Origin: QHWT01 sp963755695
GTDB lineage: Bacteria; Acidobacteriota; Vicinamibacteria; Vicinamibacterales; 2-12-FULL-66-21
Length of the DNA stretch: 64,000 nucleotides
Reading direction: 5' to 3'
Assembly: GCA_963755695.1 (NCBI GenBank)
Contig: CAVWLB010000008.1
Location: forward strand, 620,001 to 684,000
Within the stretch, counting starts at the first letter, position 1. Every line of letters begins with the position of its first letter. Of the stretch, positions 57,222-64,000 are shown in pieces. The notes beneath the pieces are model-generated. The model was not told where the DNA came from and ran no database searches. It was given only the letters and a program-made list of their open reading frames with translations. The translations under genes and the position numbers were made by a program.

Positions 57222-58518
57222 ATGACGCGGCCCGCAGTGCGCCTGACGCTGCTGATTGTATTCCTCGCGGCGATGGGAGCAACGGCGTATCTGTTCTGGA
57301 CGGCCGAACGGCAGTCGCGACTCACCGAAACCACTTCACGCACCTTCGACGCTTCCGCCCGTGCCGCGGAGCGCACCGTCTTCGATCTCCGCAGCGCGCA
57401 ACAGGCATACGTCGCGGCGGGCCAAGGAGAAGAGTTCTGGATCGGCCGGGCGACGGAGCTTGCCGACGACCTCAAGTCTCGAGTGGCGTGGCTGAAGGCG
57501 GACGCCGGTCCGGCCTCGGTCTCGGCGTTCGACGATGCACTCTCGGCGTTGCAGGACCTCGACCAGATGGACCGCCGCTCGCGGGAGAACGTGCGGAGCC
57601 ATCAACCGGCGCTCGCTGCGGATCAGATCTTCACCACCGGTCTCGACCTCACCCGCAAGATTGCCGACGGAATCGAGCGTGGTCGTGCCGCCGAGATAGC
57701 CGTCCGCGACGACATCCGGACCGCGCTTCAGAGACGCGAAGTCTTCTCGCTGGGCGCGGCTGCAGCGGCAGCAACCCTGATCGTGCTGCTGTTGCTGATG
57801 CCGAGCAGGCGAGCCGTGATGATTGCGCAGCCTCCGCTGCAGGCGGCTGTCTCCGCGGCGCCACCCGCTCTTCCGCAGCTTGACGATTTCTCGCTGGCTA
57901 TCGACTCGCTCGACACCCTCGACGGGGACGAAGGCTGGGTGCGCGCGGTCACGCCGTCGCCCGCTCCCCCGGCGCTGCCGCCCCCGGCCACACCGGTGGA
58001 ATTGCCGGCCGACGCGGCACCCGTAGTCGCAGCGACGCCGACTCCGGCCGTCGATCTGCAGGCTGTCGCGACCGTCTGCAGCGATCTCGCCAGGGTCGTC
58101 GACACGCGAGCGTTGCCCGAGCTGCTCGAGCGGACAGCTGGAGTGCTCGATGCTTCGGGCATCATCCTGTGGATCGCGGATCCCGATGGACGCGAGCTCG
58201 CCCCGATCGTCACTCACGGGTATTCGACGAATCTGATCACGCGCCTCGGTACGATCGCGCGGGACGCCGAGAACGTCACGGCGGCGGCCTATCGCACCTC
58301 ATTGCTGCAGACGGTGAAGGCCGACGCGGTGTCGAACGGCGCGATTGCGGCGCCTCTCGTAACGCCGGCCGGGTGCGTGGGAGTGATGGCCGCAGAAGTG
58401 CGTCACGAGGCCGAGCGCCAAGACACGGGTACTGGCGGCAGCCAGCATCGTGGCTGCGCAGCTTGCTGCCCTCGTCGGACCGCCGCCGAGAGGCGCCAAG
58501 GCCGAAGCCACAGGCTAG
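57222..58518 (+). pseudogene. Membrane-anchored GAF-domain protein, one late frameshift
   Basis: GGAG lies 5-6 nt before ATG 57222. A signal-anchor helix (LTLLIVFLAAMGATAYLFWT), a helical periplasmic region with heptad character, a second helix (VFSLGAAAAAATLIVLLLLM), a proline-rich linker, and a GAF domain (LARVVDTRALPELLERTAGV through VGVMAAEVRHEAE). It resembles a histidine kinase input module without a kinase. A single shift near 58425 restores RVLAAASIVAAQLAALVGPP and a stop at 58516-58518. It may bind a small ligand or sense membrane state; no partner is obvious. Confidence 0.75.
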
Positions 58519-58534
58519 CGGTCCGAGCGGACCA

Positions 58535-59452
58535 CTAGACGATCGCCCGCGAGCGGAGCCGCTCCTGTTTCTCCTCGATCTTGCCCTTGATCGTCTGCGG
58601 CTTCTTGTCCCGAACGATCTCCAGCGAGAACTCCGCCCCCGCGTCGAGGCGGTTGATTGCACCCGACAGGTCGGACGGGTCGCTTACGGTCGAGCCGTTC
58701 ACGGCGGTAATCACGTCCCCGGCTCGAAGTCCCGCCTTCGCGGCTGGCGAGCCTTCACTAACTGATCGCACCAGGACCCCATCCTTCACACCAAAGTACT
58801 CTTCCAGCTGCGGAGTCAGGCTTTCAATCGACAGGCCGAGGCGTCCGCCCCGGCCGAACATTTCGAAGTCGAATCCCGGCATCGGCGGAATCTCCACTGC
58901 CGGTGGGCGCGGAGCACGCGGAGGCGCCGGGGGGGTTGGACCTGATGGAGGCGCCGGTGGCGGCGGCATGCGGTAGGCCCACGATCGTGCGCCATCGTCC
59001 CAACGCTCGGCGCCCACGTCGTCACCCCATAGAGCGCCAGACGATCGCTCCGGCGCGACCGATACCGTGACGCGCTGGCCATTTCGCGAGAGCACGGCCT
59101 GGACCTTCCGACCGACGGGCGTTTCCTGCACGAGTCTGCTGAATTGCTTGGCGCTTCGCACGCGTTCGCCATCGAACTCGAGGATCGTGTCGCCGGCCTT
59201 GACGCCCGCCTTTTCGGCCGGACTGTCGGCCTGGACCTCGTCGACAATCACGCCGCTCGGCGGCGCCTTCGAGTCGTCGCTCCCGACATCCCTTACCTGA
59301 ACCCCGATCTGCGCGCCTCGACCGATCAACTCGAACGCTCGTATGAAAGGCTCGCGCTCGCGGCTCTGGCCATGGACGACGGCCGTCACAACCGGGGCGG
59401 CCATCGCCAGAACGAGCGCTCCGCTGAGCGCGGCTGGTTTCCACATTCGCAT
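58535..59452 (-). CDS. Exported protein with two PDZ domains
   Basis: The product has 305 residues, intact, with a signal peptide (KPAALSGALVLAMAAPVVTA). PDZ1 spans about 45-135 (GVIVDEVQADSPAEKAGVKA, GDTILEFDGERVRSAKQFSR). A long proline-rich linker (PPPPAPPSGPTPPAPP) leads to PDZ2 at about 205-290 (GVLVRSVSEGSPAAKAGLRA). There is no protease domain, so it is probably a periplasmic adaptor. GGAGGG lies before ATG 59452. It converges on the GAF gene with 16 nt between stops. Confidence 0.9.
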   Translation of the reverse strand: MRMWKPAALSGALVLAMAAPVVTAVVHGQSREREPFIRAFELIGRGAQIGVQVRDVGSDDSKAPPSGVIVDEVQADSPAEKAGVKAGDTILEFDGERVRSAKQFSRLVQETPVGRKVQAVLSRNGQRVTVSVAPERSSGALWGDDVGAERWDDGARSWAYRMPPPPAPPSGPTPPAPPRAPRPPAVEIPPMPGFDFEMFGRGGRLGLSIESLTPQLEEYFGVKDGVLVRSVSEGSPAAKAGLRAGDVITAVNGSTVSDPSDLSGAINRLDAGAEFSLEIVRDKKPQTIKGKIEEKQERLRSRAIV

Positions 59453-59760
59453 CTGGTTTCCCTCCGTCTGAACACAAGGTCAGACGCAGGCCTGTTTCAA
59501 AAGGTTGTGCTCCCGTCCTTCCGGCAGGTCAGTTCCGTCCACCGCAAGTGACGAGAACCAGGCCCGGCCAACGAAATTTCGGGGGGTTTTTCGCGGTGCA
59601 GCTTTTGATGCCTCTTCTGTCGGCCGCGCGAAATCAACGGGATGCGTTAACTCAGGCAGGCGCTGGCATCGCCGCATCCCGTCGTTAGTTCAGGCGATTT
59701 CGCGTGGCCGTTCGTGTCTGTAGACGCGGGTCTTGCATAGTCCGCAACCGGAGGAGATCC
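59453..59760. other. Divergent intergenic region, no gene seen
   Basis: About 308 bases between the PDZ gene start (59452, minus) and a small lipoprotein gene (59761, plus). It contains a G6-T5 run (59581-59591) and no frame with coding character. It presumably holds promoters for both sides. Confidence 0.5.
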
Positions 59761-60117
59761 ATGGTCAGAACGCTTTGCGCCGCTGGCGTTCGCTCTGGCG
59801 CTGCTGGCGCGGATGCGCGTTGTCGTCACATCCAAAGATTGCGGATCTCAAATACAACCCCGGCCGTTACCAGAATCACTCGGTCACCGTCGATGGCGTC
59901 GTCACCAGCTCGTGGGGCGTGCCGCTGATGCCATTGAAGCTGTACAAAGTGGACGATGGAACCGGCGAGGTGACGGTGGTGGCACAATAACGGCCACGTC
60001 CCGACAAAGGGTGCGCGCGTCAGAGTGAAGGGACGGGTGAACGAGTTCGCGACCTTCGGCGGACAGTCGCTCGGCCTGCATCTTCAGCAGGAGAAGATTT
60101 CGTTCAAAGGCTACTGA
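59761..60117 (+). pseudogene. Small OB-fold-like lipoprotein, frameshifted
   Basis: GGAGGAG precedes ATG 59761. Three frames have to be combined: the signal (LAFALALLA then GCALSS, giving a lipobox cysteine), KIADLKYNPGRYQNHSVTVD with GVVTSSWGVPLMPLKLYKVD and DGTGEVTVV, and finally GARVRVKGRVNEFATFGGQS to FKGY at the stop 60115-60117. The beta-strand pattern DGVVTSSW..YKVDDGTGE..VKGRV is that of small bacterial OB-fold proteins. It is about 118 residues; a repeat tract follows directly. Confidence 0.6.
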
Positions 60118-60204
60118 TTTGGTGATTGGTGATTTGCTGATGGGTGATTCGGTCATTGAATCATCCAATCACATCACCAAATCACGAATTACCCATTCAC
60201 CAAT
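60118..60204. repeat. GGTGATT/AATCACC inverted tract, copy 3
   Basis: Starting right after the stop at 60115-60117, GATTTGGTGATTGGTGATTT and GGGTGATTCGG units are followed by CCAATCACATCACCAAATCA and ACCCATTCACCAATTC units up to the stop codon of the convergent phosphatase gene. It can form a long stem and may terminate both genes. Confidence 0.87.
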
Positions 60205-61966
60205 TCAATTGATTTTGACCGCGACCGCGGTCATGTCGTCATTCGGCGGAGCGCCCGCGCGAAAGGTCTCGACGGCCGCGAAAATGTGCGCGACGACCTG
60301 CTGTGGCGGCAGGTCGCGCGAGCGCTCCACCACCTCCAGCAGCCGCGCGGCAGTGAATTCCTGGCCCGTTCGGATCCATCGCTTCGAACACCCCGTCGCT
60401 GCAGAACACGAACAGGTCCCCGGCGTGGAGCGCATAGGTCAGCTCGTCGTACGAGGTCCCCTGAAAAGATCCGAGCGGCACACCGGGAAGCTCGATCTGC
60501 GACACACCTTCCGCTGACGCTCGCACCGGATACGGCAACCCCGAATTGGCCAGCGTCACGCTGCGGCGCTTCAGATCGAAAATGGCGTAGCACATCGTGC
60601 AGTAATACTCTTCGAGCTGACGCTGGTTCAGGATGGTATTGACCGACGACAGCAGGCTGGCGGGCGTGGACCGATCCGGCAGATAGCGCCGGCGGAATGT
60701 TCGTCCACGAACCAGCTCCGCCGCGAACACGCTGTAGAGCGCTGCCGGCACCCCTTTCCCGGACACGTCGCCAACCGCCACCACCAGCGTGTTGGATTCC
60801 GGCGCCAGGAAATCGTGAAAGTCTCCTCCCAGCTCGCGCGCCGGAGCGAAGCTGGCGGCCACATCGACCCCTTTCATTCGCTTCGGAAGGCCCCCTGGAA
60901 GCAGCGCCGCCTGTACGCGCTGTGCGAAATGCACCTCCTTTTCCAGACGGATCTCGTTGGCCCGCACCGTCTCGTACAGGCGCGCGTTTTCAATCGCAAC
61001 CGCCGCCTGGCTCGCGAGGAGCGTCAGGATCTCGACGTCGCGCTTGGTGAACGCTTCGAGCTCGGGGCTCTCGAGATCCAGGACGCCGATGCAACGATCC
61101 TTGAGCATCATCGGGATGACGAGCTCGGACCGGACGTCTGGCACCAGCGGGATGTAGCGGGGATCCTGTGAGACGTCGGGAACGAGCACCGGCTCCTTGT
61201 GCAGCGCGGCATAGCCGACCAGGCCTTCTCCGAGCCGCACCCGCGGCACCTGAACCTTCTCGCCATACTGGACGGCAAACTGCATCTCGAGGTCGCCGCG
61301 CTCCTCGTTCACCAGCAGGATGCCGAAGGTGCGATAGTCGATCACCCGCCGCATCAACTGCGCGATGCGAGCGAACAGCTCGTCGAGCTCCAGGATGGCC
61401 GCGACCTCGCGGCCGATCTCGGCGAGCGTCTCGAATGCCTCCGCGTCGTTGCGGCTGCGCTCGAACAGACGCGCGTTGGCCAGCGCAACCGCCACGTGCG
61501 CCCCGAACTGTCGCAGCAGCGCCAGGTCCGACTGCGAGAACTGATCGCGCTTGTGACTGAGGACGTTCAGCGCACCGATCGGACGGGCCTTGTGCAACAG
61601 TGGAACCACGAGTTCCGAGGCCATGCCCGGCACCATCTCGAGGTAGCGAGGATCCGAGGTCACGTCGTTGACCAGCAGCGGCGCCTGACTGGCGACCGCT
61701 GCGCCCACCAGTCCCTGATCGAGGCGAACCCGGACTGTCTCGAGCGGCTCGGGATAGCCGACGGAGTAGGCGACGCGAAGCTCGCTGCGTCTCTCCTCGA
61801 GAAGGTAGACGGCAAACGCGTCGAACTGAATCAGCCTGCCGATCAGCCTGGGAATCTGGGCCAGCAACTCATCGAAATCGAGGACCGAGGTGACCTGCCG
61901 GCCGAGATCGAACAGGATCGTGAGGATCTCTTGCTCACGCGGTGTCGGTGGCGAACCGTTGATCAT
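60205..61966 (-). pseudogene. SpoIIE-type phosphatase with two GAF domains, one late frameshift
   Basis: From ATG 61966 (TTG 61969 also possible), about 586 residues. GAF1 (VLDFDELLAQIPRLIGRLIQ, YPEPLETVRVRLDQGLVGAA) and GAF2 (ILELDELFARIAQLMRRVID, VPRVRLGEGLVGYAALHKEP) precede a coiled coil and a PP2C domain: ARELGGDFHDFLAPESNTLV, VGDVSGKGVPAALYSVFAAE, LANSGLPYPVRAS, GDLFVFCSDGVFEAMD. A shift near 60380 restores RLLEVVERSRDLPPQQVV and NDDMTAVAVKIN at the stop 60205. It is a cytosolic regulator that probably dephosphorylates an anti-sigma-antagonist-like partner in response to a GAF ligand. Confidence 0.88.
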
Positions 61967-61986
61967 CAATCTCTGCAGTCTTCGGG

Positions 61987-61994
61987 ATTATACT
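61987..61994. promoter_or_regulatory. Overlapping divergent -10 boxes (ATTATACT)
   Basis: The plus strand reads TATACT at 61989-61994, ending 9 nt before the fabZ ATG at 62004. The minus strand reads TATAAT at 61987-61992, ending 20 nt before the phosphatase ATG. Two RNA polymerases could not occupy both at once, so the genes may compete for transcription. Confidence 0.5.
61989..61994 (+). promoter_or_regulatory. TATACT -10-like box 9 nt before the fabZ start
   Basis: Plus-strand member of the divergent pair. It has the same hexamer and nearly the same distance to the start codon as the boxes at 33716-33721 and 47149-47154. Confidence 0.45.
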
Positions 61995-62003
61995 TGCAAC
62001 TTC

Positions 62004-62492
62004 ATGGACGCCCTGAAGCTTCCGCTCGACTACGCGGCCATCGAGCGGATCCTGCCGCACCGCTATCCGTTTCTCCTCGTCGATCGGATCACCGAGTTCG
62101 AGCCGGACAAGCGCATCGTTGGCATCAAGAACGTCACCCTGAACGAGCGCTACCTCGCGCATCGCGCCGGCGAACTGCCGGTGTTGCCGCCGACGATTCT
62201 CACCGAAGCCGTCGCGCAGGTCGGCGCGATCATGATTCTTGCGAAGCCGGAGAATCGCGAGCGTCTGATCTACTTCATGGGAATCGAACGCGTGCGCTAT
62301 CGGCGCCCGGTGCATCCGGGCGATGTCGTCCTGATCGAGGCAGTGGTCCGGCGGCTCAGGAGTCGCATGGGAGTACTTCACGGAATCGCGCGGGTCGGAG
62401 ACAAGGTGGCGGTCGAAGGCACGATGACGTTCGCGCTTGGGCCGGGGTCGGTTGGCGGAGAGCAAAGACCGGAGGGCGTCACCACCGGATAA
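62004..62492 (+). CDS. fabZ: FabZ-like 3-hydroxyacyl-ACP dehydratase
   Basis: The product has 162 residues, hot-dog fold. It opens with IERILPHRYPFLLVDRI and keeps KNVTLNERY, as in FabZ. The catalytic His and Glu are retained at His53 and Glu68 (AHRAGELPVLPP, TILTEAVAQVGAIMI), but the usual GHFPG..MPGVL surroundings have changed to AHRAG..LPPTI. FabZ dehydrates beta-hydroxyacyl-ACP in fatty-acid synthesis. It stands alone, without lpxA/lpxD or other fab genes, and may be a specialised paralogue. Confidence 0.85.
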   Translation: MDALKLPLDYAAIERILPHRYPFLLVDRITEFEPDKRIVGIKNVTLNERYLAHRAGELPVLPPTILTEAVAQVGAIMILAKPENRERLIYFMGIERVRYRRPVHPGDVVLIEAVVRRLRSRMGVLHGIARVGDKVAVEGTMTFALGPGSVGGEQRPEGVTTG

Positions 62493-62522
62493 CTGGGTAC
62501 GGTAGTCCGTCGGGCCGTAGCT

Positions 62523-63180
62523 CTACTTGAAAACCAGCAACACCATCCCCACCTTCACCCCCCGCGAGCCCCACGTGGCCCATTTGGCTTCCGGATGAAA
62601 GTAGCGAATGGCATCGAGCACTGCGGGCAGCAGGATCAGCACTCCGACGACAGGTTCCTTCCAGTTCAGTGATTCCGCCATTCCGCGGGTGTCACGTTCG
62701 GCTGGTCCGGTCTCCGCGAAGGCGGCTCCTGCGTACGCCGCGGATGCGAGCACGTTGAACGCAACCAGTCCTTTCAGCAGCGGTGCCTGCTCCCGACGCA
62801 GGTTGGGCCGCGCGGCTCAAAATGATCTCGTTTCCGAATTGCTGCACCCAGAAACCCGCGGAGTCGATGACGAACTCCTGGCGTGGCGGCAGTCCCGAGT
62901 CGTGCGTGATTGCAAAGAACGGGATGCCGTGGAACGACACCCTCTGGATCCCGGGATTCGCATCGAACATGGCGTCGAACAGCAGGTGACCGGTCTCGTG
63001 TGCGGCCAGCCCAATTGCGCCGCCTGCCAGAAAACTGCCCAGCGTGGAAGCCGGATGCTCACTCGAGGTCGTGGATGGCGAGGGGGGTGTATCCGGCGGG
63101 TTCTGGGCGCTGGCGCCTGAAACCAGGCCAAATACCAGCAGGACAACGAGTACGGCGTGCTCTGCGCGCAGGACGGCACT
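62523..63180 (-). pseudogene. Hypothetical exported membrane protein with HETGH motif, one frameshift
   Basis: The first part has a signal segment (AVLVVLLVFGLVSGASAQ), then LGSFLAGGAIGLAAHETGHL with HETGH, VSFHGIPFFAITHD and FGNEIILSR. After a shift near 62815 it continues LLKGLVAFNVLASAAYAGAA and EPVVGVLILLPAVLDAIRYF to the stop at 62523. HExGH inside a helix recalls intramembrane metalloproteases, but the second ligand is not evident, so activity is unproven. The start codon is uncertain: no good ATG lies near 63180, and the frame is open to 63270. Confidence 0.6.
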
Positions 63181-63247
63181 CGTGGCACAGCCGTTGCCTA
63201 AGGGTGAGGTGGCTGTGCCGCGACTGACGGCGCGAAGGAGAACACCA

Positions 63248-63394
63248 ATGCTCGAAACGATTGCGATCATCCTGATTATTCTCTGGCTGCTCGGGATGGT
63301 CAGCGGCTACACCTTGGGCAACTTCATCTACGTCCTGCTGGTCATCGCCATCGTATTGTTCCTGGTGCGACTGATCAGCGGCCGCCGGGTTTGA
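63248..63394 (+). CDS. lmo0937-type small membrane protein
   Basis: The product has 48 residues: MLETIAIILIILWLLGMVSG, then YTLGNFIYVLLVIAIVLFLV and RLISGRRV. This is the compact two-helix lmo0937/DUF5670 family; its function is unknown and it is often stress-induced in other bacteria. GAAGGAG lies about 10 nt upstream of ATG 63248. A longer open frame extends upstream but has no membrane character. Its 3' end overlaps the convergent HD gene by 20 nt. Confidence 0.85.
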   Translation: MLETIAIILIILWLLGMVSGYTLGNFIYVLLVIAIVLFLVRLISGRRV

Positions 63395-64000
63395 AGAAGG
63401 CCCGCCTGAGGCGGGGGTGAAACGTCGTGAATTCTCCCTCGCTCTCGTCGTCTGCCATGTGGCGGCGCGCCTGATCGATCTTCGCGTCGAGATCGTCGGC
63501 CGCCGACAGGATCAGTGCCTCGATGGTCATGGGCTCGACGGGAGAGCCCAGCTGTCGCGACCCGTGGTGCGACACCACGAGGTGTTCGAGTTCGGCGCGA
63601 AGATCGTCCGGAAAGCCGTCGATGCGCGCCACAGACTCCCGGATCGCGACCACCCCGAGCGTGATGTGACCGATCAGGTTCCCGTCGCGTGAATATCCTG
63701 TCGTCTCCCCAGTCGTCAATTCGTCGAGCTTCGCGATGTCGTGCAGGACGGCGCCGGCAAGCAGCAGATCGCGGTTGGCTTCGTAGGCCGCTCCCAGTGC
63801 GTCGCAGGTCTCCGCGACTTTCAAGATGTGATCGAGCAGTCCACCCGGGTACGCATGATGGACTGTCACGGCGGCCGGCCACACGCGCAACTTCGATTCG
63901 CGCGGCGCCAGGATGTCGGCAAGTACCCGTGCGATCCACGGGTTTTCAACGCGAGCCAGGCGCGTTTGCAGTTCGGACCACGCGTCCATCAATGGCTTCC
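63375..64000 (-). CDS. HD-domain phosphohydrolase, possibly YhaM-like, probably partial at its N-terminus
   Basis: At least 203 residues are present; the first candidate starts are ATG 63989 and TTG 63992, but the frame is open to the window edge. The metal motifs are HHAYPGGLLDHILKV and LLAGAVLHDIAKLDEL (HD), followed by HITLGVVAIRE and LEHLVVSHHGSRQLGSPV and ILSAADDLDAKI. This arrangement matches the HD half of YhaM-type 3'-5' exoribonucleases, which carry an OB-fold in front; that part would lie beyond 64000. It is cytosolic. Confidence 0.82.
   Translation of the reverse strand, partial: KPLMDAWSELQTRLARVENPWIARVLADILAPRESKLRVWPAAVTVHHAYPGGLLDHILKVAETCDALGAAYEANRDLLLAGAVLHDIAKLDELTTGETTGYSRDGNLIGHITLGVVAIRESVARIDGFPDDLRAELEHLVVSHHGSRQLGSPVEPMTIEALILSAADDLDAKIDQARRHMADDESEGEFTTFHPRLRRAFFKPGGR

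Overview
The window looks like a piece of a GC-rich chromosome from an Acidobacteriota-type bacterium, possibly Vicinamibacteria. The evidence is two ADOP-type (MacB/FtsX-like) permeases of the kind expanded in that phylum, a VWFA-related protein of the type named from Acidobacteria, and many secreted or membrane peptidases. There is no rRNA, tRNA, phage, insertion sequence or CRISPR array that I can see. The taxonomic placement is inferred from gene content only.

Layout. 0-5.6 kb: end of an ADOP permease, a low-affinity iron permease family protein, a large palindromic and tandem repeat, oligoendopeptidase F, and an MFS transporter coupled to a secreted cyclophilin. 5.7-13 kb: a large DUF349 protein, two amidohydrolases, a SMP-30-type lactonase and a YfcE-type phosphoesterase. 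13-21.5 kb: a two-component system, an MFS transporter, a full ADOP permease, a conserved hypothetical and a flavin amine oxidase. 21.5-35.9 kb: a beta-lactamase-like hydrolase, a CHASE3 histidine kinase, an LD-carboxypeptidase, then a minus-strand run of overlapping genes (PLP desulfhydrase, beta-CASP nuclease, two tandem M49 peptidases) followed by a HEAT-cyclophilin fusion, then an MTHFR-like gene and an aminotransferase. 35.9-39.1 kb: a receiver-KaiB fusion, an SDR and a class V aminotransferase. 39.2-49.5 kb: an M16 peptidase pair, OmpA, a VWFA protein, an aminotransferase, an AI-2E family permease, glycine C-acetyltransferase and a SpoIIE-type phosphatase. 49.7-64 kb: M1 aminopeptidase, NuoG, CcdA, an ankyrin protein, a lipid kinase, GAF, PDZ and lipoprotein genes, a GAF-SpoIIE phosphatase divergent from fabZ, and an HD phosphohydrolase.

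How the genes fit together. Peptidases of families M1, M3, M16 (two), M49 (two) and S66, together with three aminotransferases, glycine C-acetyltransferase and a D-cysteine-desulfhydrase-like enzyme, suggest a peptide- and amino-acid-consuming heterotroph. Signalling is rich (two histidine kinases, two response regulators, two SpoIIE-type phosphatases).

Quality warning. From about 22.2 to 35.9 kb and 38.7 to 51.3 kb almost every gene is interrupted by single-base indels, while junctions such as ATGA and GTGA stop-start overlaps remain intact. I read most of these as sequence errors, not gene decay. I type the genes 'pseudogene' because their frames are broken as given, and describe the protein recovered by joining frames; their internal coordinates are approximate.

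Non-coding signals. Ten genes have a TANNNT box 6-9 nt before the start codon, suggesting leaderless transcription, while others have clear Shine-Dalgarno sequences. Four kinds of intergenic repeat occur: the GTGCTACGTGC palindrome, three GGTGATT/AATCACC tracts directly after stop codons, GGGGTCAGACCCC units, and a 126-nt inverted repeat with internal hairpins at 42.3 kb.
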